Shown here in pieces: positions 20,932-35,293 of a stretch of 64,000 nucleotides of DNA. The position numbers and the translations under genes are program-made. The notes beneath the pieces were generated by a model, which saw only the letters and a program-made list of their open reading frames with translations, was not told the origin of the DNA and did no database searches. Each line of letters starts with the position of its first letter. The first letter of the stretch is position 1. The DNA comes from Chaetoderma sp. LZ-2023a (lineage: Eukaryota; Mollusca; Caudofoveata; Chaetodermatida; Chaetodermatidae), in assembly GCA_034401795.1 (NCBI GenBank), contig CM067374.1, positions 134,880,135 to 134,944,134 on the forward strand. The letters are read 5' to 3'.

Positions 20932-23900
20932 GTGAGGGATGTGCCAGACATTCTTGAGGGATGTGCCAGACATTATGTTGGCATTGTAATCACTATGCCT
21001 AGATCTGACACGACTGACATCGCTGACATGTACGATATAACTCGCACGCGCACCGTTCAGTCCAGACGTTTTAATATTACAGAAAATTCTTACTCCATCA
21101 ACTTTAATCGGGATGCCATTATAACTGAGAATTTGGTTGAAGCTTCGGAGCATGTGCACTCTATATTTGAAGGATTATTAGAGAGCTTTTACGCTAGCTA
21201 TGCATCACCTCAAGATTACAGCAGGGTCACGATAAATCACCCCGCTCAAAATGCTCCGATGCACGTGGACTTTGCCCAAGTATGAGATTTAACAGCTACA
21301 GAAATAACGAATGCAATTTCTGAAGTGAGTCAATCTCAAAGAGACATGTGTCTCGATAGAGACTTTTCTATGAAATTTTTCATGTAGAAATGCCTAGCGG
21401 ATCGGGGTAGAATAATAATCCTGCCAAATTATATCTCGATGATTTGAAGGTCGAAGCCACGCTGAGAAAAAGCTAGAAATCTAGATAATAGGTGTATAGC
21501 CCGATGTATAGTGATCAGGTTATGTCATCTAGATTCAGCAGCATCGAAGGCTGAATGTTTGCAGATTAGAAGGCCTGCTAAACTCCTATTTGGAGAGGTT
21601 TTAGGTGATAATCATCATCAAATTATGAAAGCTTGAGAACTGCACGCTCAGGCTCGTGTGTCTACTGACGTAGCTTGCGGACCTGATGCCTTGTAGTGCA
21701 TTCCAAGACGTTTTGACACTGCTCGGCATTTCTCTAAGAGTGTATAGCAAGGCCGAGAATAAACGCTGTATACAGGGGTATGGATAATTGCGTTCAGATT
21801 CTGCCCCTATGTCTGTATAATGATCACTATGCATATGTAATCAGCCTTAAGACCGTGAAAGGTTGCAGTTATTACTGCGATGATTGCGACGTAGCTTACG
21901 CGAACTGTGCTCAACACTCTTGCATAAAACACTGTCGTTTGTGTCAAGCGGCTCCACCCTGCAAGCAGATCGCTAATCGCAAATTGTGAAGCTTGTAGCA
22001 GATGGTTTAAGAGTAAGGGTTGCTACAACAATCATCAACTCTGGAATGTGTGCTACGTGTAAGTCTTGTGGTAAACTTCTAGATGTTGCTCCTCACCCTA
22101 ATCATCATTGCGGGTAGGGGAAATGTCCTAGTTGCAAGACTAAAGTTGATTTACAGGACCACGTTTGTTATATGCAGAGCTAAAATGAAGAACATTTGAG
22201 GTTAGCGGTGAAGCATAAGGCCCACAACCCTAAAAAGATAGATAAGAACTTGTCGTCCATCCCTCAGCGTTTCACCTTTCATGATTTTGAAATGAATCAA
22301 GTGACAAAGCGTCACAAGATTATTTATGTCATCGCTCAGATAGCTTGCTCCACATGCATTAACAAACATCATGACGAGTATTGCGTGGAATGCGATGAAC
22401 GCTGAAGAGAGGTTATCTTCGAAGGTGCTAATGCTCTAGATGTTCTAACTACTTTCATGCAATGGTACCCTTACCGGCATAAGCTAATAAGCTACGAAAT
22501 CTGAGTGTAAGGGTACACATAAGACTAATGGTCTATGTTTTCGTAACCACATTCATCTAGTGATGGAGTGACTCTTTAGAAACACAGACCTTAAACCGGC
22601 CAATGTAATACTGAATGGTAGTAAAGTTGTGTATTTGAATGTTGGTGGCATTCATTTTAAGGGCAGTCTAGCGTTTCTTCCATTTCAACTATGTCAGCTA
22701 CCTGCGAGAAACGATTTTTTCCATATCCCCTAGACAGTAACGTATACTTCGATTACATAGGAGTGTTCTTTACCGCAGGTCTGACATAGATATTCTACGG
22801 ATGGCTTGCGGTAAGTTTCGCGAAATGTTCATCCATGAAGCCAGGATACCGCCTTACATGTCATCTATGACGCTAGCATCATTATGTAATACTTAAACGA
22901 GCATAAGTTAGTAGCTCCGCCTGTTATGGAGTATGCTAACCTATGTAACATGTTGCTCCGTAGAAGCACGTAAGGGGCTAGATTACCTGGCTCATTCTAA
23001 GAACATGTTCATTAAACACGCTCTAATACGTGGCACACCTGAGACACTTAACATATCACTGGACGGTTACTTCCCAGGCACAGATGAGTACTTTGAGTAC
23101 TATGGCTGTTACGTACACGCGTGTCCGAAATGTCTGCCTAGTAAGCATATGACTACCAAGTCATTTTTAGCCCAATTTAACATTAAAAGTATTGTATCAG
23201 AAGACGGTTTCTAAATCTAAATGTAGCATTGTGATTTTAAGGTCCAGAGGCTTAATGACCCTAGCATTAACACTTTTCTGAATGCTCGAAAGTATTATGA
23301 ACCGCTTATCACACACGATGCCCTGTACAGTGTACAGGCCATGGCGGATGAGTATATAGCGTACATGGATATCACATCACTATATCCTTAAATTTGTAAG
23401 ACCCCTGAGTACCCTCAATGTGAAACAGAAGTAATCGTTAGAGATTTTAAAATGTAGAGGAGTAAAGGTAAAGGGTCTTACTTTGGTCTGATAAAGTGTA
23501 TCTGTTTGCCTCCTAAAGAGTTATTCTTTCCTGTCCTCCCGTACAGATGTAATGAACGTTTGTTTTTCCATTGTGTAGTAAATGCGCTCATGATTTGCAG
23601 AGTACTGGCCATATTCATAGCGATAGCGAGCACGCTCTACATGTATGTGGAATTGATGGAGCCGGCACATAGCGAGTACCGTATCTTAGAGTTTAGCGAG
23701 ATAAGGCACTATGAAGAACATACTGAAACGCTTTTCAAGGGATACATCGATAACTTTTTGAAAATTAAACAAGAAGCATTGGGGTATCCTGAGGATGAGG
23801 TCACCGATGCGCAGAAAGACGCATATGTTCTGGAATATTTTGAACGTGAAGGGATTAAATTAGATAAATCTTTGATCGTTCAAAATAAGGGCCTTAGAAC

Positions 23901-24350
23901 CCTAAAAACAGGTGATGAATTCTTTGCGGGGTTATTCCGCCCTCAACCCCTACCCTAAGTACGACTACATTAATTCGTATAGCGCCATGTTGAAGTTGCT
24001 GATGGATAGAACGATTTCTGTCAAAGATATATGTGTATGTAATGACAGCACCCTCTTAATGTGCTATCGCGATTTGAAGCAATTCGTGCTGGCGGATAAT
24101 CGCACCAATGTTGTGATCGCTGCATTTGTCATGAGTCATGCCAGGGTTTATTTGCTACACAGTCTAGTAGCAGTAGGCTCGAGTTGCATTTATCATGATA
24201 CAGATTCTATTGTGTACGTTCAAAAACGTGATAAACCTCGCCTAAGTCCTGTTTACCATGCCAGACTCGGTTATCATAGACTTTTGAGTAAGAATACTGA
24301 GAAACGTTTCGGATTTACTTACAAAAAACGGCTATCATACTAAACCGTAT
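20932..24350 (+). pseudogene. polB: Protein-primed family B DNA polymerase of the Polinton/adintovirus relic
   Basis: Six or more open pieces in changing frames line up with the Polinton/adintovirus PolB. They include an N-terminal domain (20932-21660, with …EITNAISEVSQSQRDM…), a Cys-rich zinc segment (21840-22150), the exonuclease Exo I motif FHDFEMNQ (about 22274), and the block GYFPGTDEYFEYYGCYVHACPKC (about 23065-23133), which in this family reads '…YEFHGCFWHGCPKC'. Palm motif A, MDITSLYP, is at 23365-23388, where a TAA follows. The GLIKC.CLPP block is near 23488, and motif C, HDTDS, at 24194-24208. The motif B region is not recognisable. The enzyme would copy the linear element genome from a protein primer. 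Dozens of stops and frameshifts make this a relic. Confidence 0.9.
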
Positions 24351-24394
24351 GGCGTTCAGGATATCCCTATGATCTAATTTTACGATAGCCTCAG

Positions 24395-25419
24395 GTGGCA
24401 GTGGGAAAGTTGAGGTGGGGCTTTCATATCGGGGTAGATCGGGAGGGGTATCAAGCGTTACTTGGTTGGTGCGGGGATTTGAGCATGAGCGTATTGAAAA
24501 ACGTGCAGGTGGGGTGGGGAAACGGTTGGGGTCAGTTGAGCTGTTACTTTTGTACATTGGATAATACTGTAGCGGGCAGCGTGGACAGATCAGTTTGTTG
24601 CTGATTAGTGGCTGCAGTTTGTGATTGACTGAGGCGTTCACCCATTTGTACTACGAGTGTTTTTATTCGTGACTTTCGGGCTAGTTGGCCTTGCGCTTGT
24701 TCTTCTTACCCTTGTGCGAATTCTCTCTGCTCTTGTGCAAATTCTCGCTACTCTTGTGCAAATTCTCTCTACTCTTGTGCGAATTCTCTCTGCTCTTGTG
24801 CAAATTCTCTATGTTCCAGCGCCTGTTTTTCTTGTCTTTGCACTTGTTCCGTCATTTGCTTTAGCAATTCGAACACGAGACTGTCCTCGCCAACTACAGG
24901 AGATACATTACGGCCATGTGTGATCACCAGATTACTAAGTATTGGCAATCTCGTCTCCAAATCGACTATGTCCGCTGTTGACGCGACGGCCGTGTGTACA
25001 TCTCTTTGATTGTTTTGTATCAGGGGTACCCTATGGGCCAGAAGCATCATGCAAGAGTATGAAGACTCTTCCTGAGTTCTATCCAACTATTAGCGCAATA
25101 AACCAGCGTATATGCGTTCGCTAATATCAAAGATGTTTGGCAAATTACTGTGAGCACTAGAGCGCAAGACGTTGAGAGTAAAACTATCAGTGTCAATCTC
25201 AGACTCGTATGTGCTTTCCATGCCAGGGAGAGATGAAGTGGCGCCCGTGAACCTTACGGTCCTGGCACCATCATTCGTGCCCTTGACAAGACCTTCTATG
25301 TCCCTATCCGTGAATTCTGTTAGTGTTAAGTGTGCACCAAGTGTAGATGCAGGCTGAGTTTCGGCGTTGGGTGACACCATTGGAACAATGGGTGTCGGTG
25401 GCAGGTTGGTGTTGGCCAT
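24395..25419 (-). pseudogene. gag-like or accessory protein relic with coiled-coil repeats
   Basis: On the minus strand an ATG at 25419 opens 109 codons (MANTNLPPTPIVPM…ISERIYAGLL). After a break, another frame from 25086 carries FELLKQMTEQVQRQEKQALE and then a heptad repeat REFAQEQ encoded by a 21-bp DNA repeat. The layout of a Pro-rich head, globular part and charged coiled coil resembles ORF1/Gag proteins of retroelements. No zinc knuckle or pol is seen, and I cannot name a family. It abuts the truncated end of PolB at about 24.37 kb, so it may be a separate insertion or a Polinton gene in the opposite orientation. Confidence 0.35.
24708..24815 (-). repeat. 21-bp coding minisatellite (heptad repeat)
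   Basis: Five near-identical copies of a 21-bp unit, gtgcraattctctctrctctt on the plus strand. Translated on the minus strand it is the 7-residue unit E-F-A-Q-E-Q/S-R, in register with coiled-coil periodicity. Confidence 0.9.
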
Positions 25420-26270
25420 CCCTGCAACCTAGGGTAGTGTATGCGGGTGGTACGTGTGTGCAACAAAGTGTTATATTTTTGTGCTTGTGGTGTTTGTAGA
25501 TAGTAATGATGCGTGTTTGGCGTGTGTATTTTTGTGGTGTAAATGTATGAAAATTGGCTATGTTCTTTTTAGGATTGGAGCTCTCTGTTGTCTATGAATT
25601 TAAAAGTGCTAGCAATCTGGTTAGTACTTGTTGCTGGCATCTACTCTACTGTATAGTAGATGAACTCCTGTACACGCCACATACATTTTCTATGTTTTGA
25701 TACTTGCTTAATGCTGGAACAATTTGCTGTGCTCTTAGCATTTTTACCAGCTGTTTGTATGCTGAGACTTCTAAGTGGCAAGGGGTATTTGTGAACTGCT
25801 TGGCAGATGAGTAGCAAATTTAGCTTGTCCTGCAATCGGTAGTTCTAGCACTTGTAGGCGTATTTTTGACTGAGTGTACTAACATGTTTTATTTGTAAGT
25901 TTTCTATGTCTTGACGTGCGTTATACTGACACCGTAGGAGTGTGAATGAAGTAAAATTGTTTGAAATTGTGTAAGTAACTTGTACAATTTCAAACAACTA
26001 AACATACATAAATCAAGAAATAAATGAAGCTTTGCGCTACTGGGCTGACGAGTCAATTACCAAGGCATAAAGCAGTTGTGGACAGTTATTTCGATGATAA
26101 TATCTGAGTATTTGTCAGTGTCTTGCCGTACATCGTATAAGATGCGCGTAATGTGTGTAATAAGGTATTTGATCATTGCATTGTTGGGAAGGCCCAATGC
26201 AGGATGATGGCGCAATGGCGCTGTGACGTCTAATTCATAGAATTTTTAGATGTTTTGGTATTGAACTTAG
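25420..26270. other. Unassigned sequence with hairpins
   Basis: No gene seen. Two inverted repeats stand out: 8-bp arms at about 25639-25663 (catctact / agtagatg) and perfect 14-bp arms at 25957-25997. Confidence 0.5.
25957..25997. repeat. Perfect 14-bp inverted repeat (hairpin)
   Basis: ttgtttgaaattgt and acaatttcaaacaa are exact inverse complements separated by 13 bp. Confidence 0.9.
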
Positions 26271-26299
26271 ACAAATCACGTCCCCTAAGAGTGCTGCTA

Positions 26300-26545
26300 T
26301 TAGTATCTATACAGACCCACAGACGTTTAGAAAACAGACTAAGTCCGTTAGCTGGCGCAAAGAGTAGCAGTGCACCACGGAAAATACCCTATGTCCGTAC
26401 GAATGCATAAGGAACTGGTAGAATCCACTATGAGACACAAAACTAAGTCTGATAGCTGGCATCAGTAGTGCCTGACGCCACAGAAATAGTCTGAGTCTGA
26501 GAGGTAATCGCACAAGACAGTACTAGGTAGTAGAATCCGGCACGT
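26300..26545. repeat. Imperfect direct repeat of about 120 bp
   Basis: The block aacagactaagtccgttagctggc…accacggaaaatac…actggtagaatcc (from about 26331) recurs in diverged form as aaaactaagtctgatagctggc…gccacagaaatagtc…agtagaatcc (from about 26439). Confidence 0.6.
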
Positions 26546-26859
26546 GGCCTATAGGGCGTTGTTGGCGCACTATTGGGCCTATTTCACCAGTATGGATAGC
26601 GACAAGTGAGTCGTGTGCTCAGGGTGAGCTGTATGAACGAACTGAGTCATTGGAACGAACTGATGATTTTAGTGGCTGCAGCGCCTTATAAAGAGCTGAT
26701 GATGTCATGGCTTATCTTGCCCATGCATGTTAGTCTCCGGTATACAACCGTGGTTCTTGAGAAGAAATTGTTTAAAGGAAAAGGACACATGAAAGATGGT
26801 CATCATTGCATAAGCTAATAAACAATTAAAAACCAATCCGAAAAATTTTAACAAACAAA

Positions 26860-27140
26860 TAAACAAGAGGTCCAAGGACCTGCGGTGCTAACATGGAAAA
26901 TAGAGGCATTCCAGCAAAATTTGCTGGAAATTGGCTACGCTTTTATTATTAAACCATACCACTCTGATGTCGATATTTTGTCTTTTTCCGGGTCAATAGC
27001 AAAGAAACTGGTGTACATTTTTTAACAATTTTGGTGGACAATGTTGCTGTCTATGACAGCACCAGTGTCCACCAAATTTGTTGAAAAATTAACACCAGTT
27101 CATCTTTTGATTTAATTTTAAATCTTAAGGCCAGGTGAGC
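26860..27140. repeat. Bivalve-type dispersed repeat, short copy
   Basis: It starts aacaagaggtccaaggacctgcggtgct, the same plan as 43649 (aacaagaggcctaacggcctgtcgct): a small hairpin (ggtcc-aa-ggacc) and a 'GCT' box. A 17-bp palindrome, ccagcaaaatttgctgg, follows at about 26912, and two inverted blocks (gtggacaatgttg… / …gtccaccaaatttg) lie at 27031-27082. The 3' limit is unclear. Confidence 0.5.
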
Positions 27141-27149
27141 TACTAATAA

Positions 27150-27645
27150 ACAGAACAAAAACACTATGGGAGCCAGCAATGCTGACTTGGGCGTCATAAA
27201 TATAAACAAGGATATAACTAATGAGATGTGAATAAATAAGAACCAAAATTAAACAAATAAACAAGAGCAATTAGAGATTATAAACCCATTTAACAATTAC
27301 CCTTGGATTATTAGGATCACTACCTCACTTGTGTGTGCATGGTGTAAACTTCCTGTGCTAAAATTTGGACCAACTCGGAGAAGTAGTTTCAAAGATACCA
27401 ATAGACATGGAAGTCAATCGGATCCAGATCGGGTTCTTAAAATACAAGTCACAGCCAAAGTCTATGAATCTTCTGGCATGTTTTCAGCCTTTATCGTGCT
27501 AAGATATGATCCAAATCCGATCAGTAAATCTTTTAGAGCTCTGACACACACATACACAGTGAACCAAATTCAATACCCCTTTGCCTTTATGGGACGAGAA
27601 GTAATAGTTCAATAAATAAATAAATAAATAAATAAATAATACTCA
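27150..27645 (+). repeat. SINE-like repeat ending in (AAAT)n
   Basis: A non-coding block ends in six aaat tetramers (27613-27640), the usual look of a short retroposon 3' tail. A second (AAAT)n run occurs at 28049-28085. No polymerase III boxes identified with confidence. Confidence 0.4.
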
Positions 27646-28048
27646 AAGATGACAGATGATGATGAAGAGTCAGCGATTGCAGAAACTTCCTTCAACTGTC
27701 TTCTCCACTATACATGTCTTGTACGTTGTCAACTGCCAAAGCCGACCACAAAATGTTGGTGTTATGGCATCCTCTGCGTGCCTAATACATGTACATGCAC
27801 TGAGAATTTTGTTATCTGAGCCGGCATATTTTCTGGCATTAGAACATGTTCAAACATTGACCCTCACTGTTGTACTACCACAATATATATAGTGGAACTG
27901 TGGTGCAGTTTGAAAGTACTCTAAGTTGAGATTAGGCTGTGTGGCTAGCAGTGATCTGTGATGGGTCACAGATGTTTGCAATGACATTCCTCAAGTGTGT
28001 TCAAGAAGACAATTCTTCTTCCAGATGTAAAAATCAATCAGAAAATGA

Positions 28049-28083
<35 letters not shown>

Positions 28084-28119
28084 ACAAGGATTCTGTAAGT
28101 ATTGCTAATGACACAAACG

Positions 28120-28400
28120 CCTGAAACTCGAACTTGCTCTGTAACTTCTCATAACAAAGCAGTGTACCAATTCTCAGTTGAATATTTTGAGACTGCGAAA
28201 AAAAAGGGTGGAAAACTGATATTTTCGTATTTCATAGGTCGAAAGGGGGCATTAACTAAATAAAATAATGACGAAAATGTCCGAAATTCAAACTTGCTAT
28301 GTAACTCCATAGAATAAAGCAATGTACCACTTTTTAGTAGAATATCTTGAATGTGTGCGAAAAAAGTGTGGAAAACCTAATGACAGACAGGTGGAGTGCA
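28120..28400 (+). repeat. Diverged 140-bp tandem duplication
   Basis: The block gaaactcgaacttgctctgtaac…agcagtgtacca…gaatattttgag…gtggaaaac repeats as gaaattcaaacttgctatgtaac…agcaatgtacca…gaatatcttgaa…gtggaaaac about 142 bp later. Confidence 0.75.
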
Positions 28401-28458
28401 AACCTATAAGTCTTTACCGGTAGGGGACTAATAAACAAACAATTAAATTTAGGCCACA

Positions 28459-29056
<598 letters not shown>

Positions 29057-29087
<31 letters not shown>
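29057..29087. repeat. (TA)n microsatellite
   Basis: About 15 TA units. Confidence 0.95.
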
Positions 29088-31475
<2,388 letters not shown>

Positions 31476-31799
31476 TATAGTCAAGGAGCTTAGCGCTATC
31501 TCCGGATCACCGGTAGCTTGCGGAAGTTATGCATGTGTGCAGTATAATATGTACAGTAGCTTGTGTATGGTCGTCTGTCGACCAGTTGTATATATATGTC
31601 CCGTTAAAGGAAATCGGTACAGTTATATTTGCATATATGTATAACCGCTCTGACATGGAGCAGAACATAACGGTATTAGCCTGCGTTCTGTAATATTTTT
31701 AACTTAACTTTAAAGCAGTACAATACCAGATGGTGGCCTGTACTTAAATCGAAGAAGAAGAACAATCAGAAGAAGAAGAGGAAGAAGAAGACGTCTATC

Positions 31800-33890
31800 A
31801 GTTTCTCCACCAGCCCACCCAGACCTTGTGCACCTGCCCAAAAGCTGCCAACCAGAACCAACCCACATGTCCTCCCGGCCAGACCTATGCGCCCTCTCGC
31901 CTATCCATTCATCACTCCATTCTTCCATTCAGCTGTCTATCTCTCTATCCACCTGACCACCTACCTATCCAGAATCCGTGAACCTGCTCACCCAGAACCC
32001 ACCTGCATGCCTGCCCAGAAACCACCTGCTCAGAACCCACCAGACTGTCTGCTCTCCCGCCTACCTGCCTGCCTCCAAGAAACTGACAACCCAGAACCCA
32101 CCTGTCTGCCCACCCCAACCAGCCCGCTTGTCTTCCTGCCTACCCAATTAATCACATGCATATAGTGCCTCCCACCACCCCCACTAGCCCCACCAACTGC
32201 CCGTCCGTCCGCCCTGACCACCCACCCACCCACCCAGAACTCGCATGCCCGCCTGCCCACCCACCCACCCACTGGCACCCCAGCCACCTGACTGCACAGA
32301 GTCCTCCTACACGCCGGCATACACACTACCCAACGGCATACAAGAGCTTGTCTACATGCACGCCCAGACACATCTTCCCCCTGCCCAACCAATCACATGC
32401 CTAGTGCCTGCCCACCATCACCACGAGCCCCACCCAGCTGCCCGCCCACCCATACAAAACCTACCCAGCCTGCCCATCCATCTGTCAAATCCTTCTATCC
32501 ATCCATCCATCTCTGCACATGACAGCTCAGAACCCAAGCGGCCTCCCACCTGCAGGCCTACCCTTCCATCAATCCATCCTTCGATCTATCCGTCTATTCA
32601 TGATTCCACTTGACCACACGCCCACCCGGAATCTGCCTGCACAGAACCCGCCTGCCCAGAACCTGCCATCTGCCCAGAATGTGCCCACCCACCCACCCAC
32701 CAACCAAGAACCTGCCTACCCAGAACCCATCAGCTTACCCAAAGCCTGCCTGCCCACCAGTCCGGAACCTGCCAGCCATGAACCTGGTCAGCTACACAGA
32801 GTCCACCTTCCCGCCAGGCCGGAAACCACCAACCAACCCACCTACCTGGCCAGCATATGTCCAACAAATGTCCACCAAGAACCCGCCCACCCACAAACCG
32901 GACAGCCTGCCCTGAACTCATCCACCTGCCCACCCAGAACATGTCTGCGCAGAAACCAACAAGACTGCCCGCCCAGCCAGACCCTGTCTGACCAGAGACC
33001 ACTGGCCCATTCACTCACCAGTGCAGAACCCCCCTATCCAGAACCCACCCAGCTACCTGTCCATCCATCCATCAATCCATCCTCCCATCCTTCTGTCCAC
33101 CTGACTATCTGCCCGCACACACAGTACCCAAACACCTGTCCAGAACCCACCCACCCACATACTGCTTGCCTAGTCAGTAGCCCAACTCCACTCCACCCCT
33201 ACCCCGTCCCCTGCATAGAATCTGCCTGCATGGGTACTGGATTGAGTGAAAACTGTAACCTGATAAAATCAATAAATCATCATATGTGTGCCACCCCACC
33301 CCGCACCACACTCACCCTCCCCAAACCCCCTGTCCAGAACGTTCCCACGAGTTAAGCAGCCCACCTAGAACTCACCCACGTGCTTGCTCACTGGTTCCGG
33401 ATGGACAGTTGAAGCATTTGTCAATAGAGCTAGGGGTGCCCGACCAATTGACAAAAGGTACATTTCCCGTTGCTCAATAGTGTCAAGGGCACTCAATAGT
33501 GGCCAGAACCTACCATCCCACCCTCTCAGAACATGCTTGCCCACCAGAATCTGTGCACCAACCTGCACAGAATCCACCAGCCTATCGAGAACCCACCTGC
33601 TAGCCCACCCAGAACATGCCCACCCACCTGCCTGCTACTCACCCAGAACCAGTGAGCCTGCCTGCCCACCCACACACCATCCCATCTGCCCAGAACCCAC
33701 GCGCCCACCCAAAAACCGCCCACAAACAGGCCCATCCATCCTCTCATCCATCCGCCTCTCCACATAATCTGCCTGCCTGCCTGCCTGTCTATCCGTCTGT
33801 ATCTCAATCCATATGCATTGCCATCAATCCGATGGGTCTGTCTGTCTGTCTGTCTTGTGCTATGCCACATTTGGTAATGTAATTTTGTAG
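31800..33890 (+). repeat. 2-kb C-rich minisatellite of 'ccacccagaacc' units
   Basis: Irregular units of ccacc/tgcctg/cagaacc and (ccat)n run for about 2 kb, with a strong C-versus-G strand bias. Long plus frames are Pro/Thr/His-rich with repeated 'PEP(T/A)' blocks, but all frames are similar and periodically interrupted, so I read this as satellite DNA. A copy of a separate 95-bp repeat is embedded at 33401-33497. Confidence 0.85.
33401..33497 (+). repeat. Dispersed 95-bp repeat, copy 1
   Basis: The block ggacagttgaagcatttgtc…aaggtacatttcccgttgctcaa…caagggcac is about 93% identical to 34036-34130 and sits inside the C-rich minisatellite. Confidence 0.85.
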
Positions 33891-34035
33891 TATCTGGGAT
33901 ATTTGAACCATAGGTCAATTGTGTCATAGACAGTTGGTTCATTGATACTTGACTCATTGGAGAATAGTGTCAGGGCTGCCAATATGTTTGTATTTCTCGG
34001 CCTGCGATCACCACCCCATCCTTAAATGTCATGCG

Positions 34036-34130
34036 TGAGGACAGTTGAACCATTTGTCAATAGAGCTAGAGATGCCCGACCAGTTGGCAAAAGGTACATT
34101 TCCCGTTGCTCAATGGAGTCAAGGGCACCA
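34036..34130 (+). repeat. Dispersed 95-bp repeat, copy 2
   Basis: Partner of 33401-33497. A related tail, ataaaatcaataaat, lies near both copies (33261 and 34257). Confidence 0.85.
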
Positions 34131-35293
34131 ATCCTTTTTTTATTCCCACCCAAATTGTTGTTTCTGTACATCATAATTAAATCATTTGATTCCGCTAGAT
34201 TAAGGCATGAGCAAAATTCAAATAAGTGGGCACTGCATGGATTGAGAGAAACCAAATAAAATCAATAAATTATCAAATGTCCTGGTGCGATCAACAACCA
34301 CCAGTAATGGGATATTACCCATCCCACCCCATCCCCCTCCCCCACCCTCGGACCACCGCATCCCCCTTGTAGTTGACTACATGTAGCCCTATCCATTACT
34401 GGATCTTTCATATTGCTATGGGTAAGAAATAGCCGAGGGGCGAGATAATACTTTTCCAAATGGATTTAAGCTCGGCGCATGCGTATACATCCGCTGTTAT
34501 TGTTAACGCTCTGAGCAGGCGTAAGGTATACCGTGCGGTATGAAAGTGTTACTTTCTGTCCGCTAGAAGGCTGTAACAATTTAAACAAAATTCGGCCTTC
34601 AGCCCGCTAACTTTATAAGGATCGGGTGGCCCGTCACCAGGTCCTATGGAGCTAATCTTTTAACCTGAAGTTAGGTTTAAATGCAAGTTGCCCAGTTATG
34701 CACTGCGGTGCCGGGAAACTGTCTAGAAGATGAAAAAGAAATTAGTAATTAAAATATGTTTTCGCAGTGCTTCCTACGTTGGCAAAGAAATAACTACTAA
34801 GTATCCGAGGATACATGGGAGATGTATGTGACACCACACCCTGGCCATCACCGCTCGGAAACACCAATAGTCTGAGTCGGATCAGCCCATGGTGCGGATG
34901 GGAATATCCAAACAATTAAAAAGCCATAAGGCTTGCTGGAACATGAAGAGAGACAATAACGTTATAGATATGAGGCCCTATAGGTATATTGGGCAATTTT
35001 ACACAACCTTGCCAGAGTGCAGGGCTAAATTTCCACAATGACCGGAAAAGAGGCGTACACTATATGTCTCGTAACGAAGAAATTATCTATGATCATATTA
35101 AACCCATCCTATCGAGCTGAATAGTCAGGTTTAGTCGGTAGCACGCCGGGCTAAACAGAGTTGAGGACAGCGACCTCAGTTAAAAATTGTTGGTGGCGGG
35201 GGAAAGTGATGTATGTAAAAGTGTTGCTGTATAGTGTTTCCTAAGTGCACTGCAGTCCTATGTTTTCTATAAATAAACAAAACAGAAAAACGA

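Larger units (their letters stand above)
8962..24360. mobile_element. Decayed Polinton/Maverick (adintovirus-like) element, interrupted by a TIR transposon
   Basis: A protein-primed DNA polymerase B, integrase C-terminus, ATPase P-loop, penton-like minor capsid, small membrane protein and pVI-like fragment together define a Polinton/adintovirus-type element. Small left-arm genes and their TATA promoter face the polymerase end. The boundaries are estimates: I could not find matching terminal inverted repeats, and the interior is broken by a 3.35-kb transposon (15097-18442) and several microsatellites. Many frameshifts and stops indicate an old, non-functional insertion. Confidence 0.85.

Noticed and set aside
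22196..24350. Separate small genes for each PolB piece
   Set aside because: The pieces follow the linear motif order of a single family B polymerase, so they are fragments of one broken gene.
31887..33767. Proline/threonine-rich secreted or cell-wall-like proteins
   Set aside because: All three plus frames give similar Pro/Thr text with stops; this is composition of a C-rich minisatellite, with no start context, signal peptide or domain.
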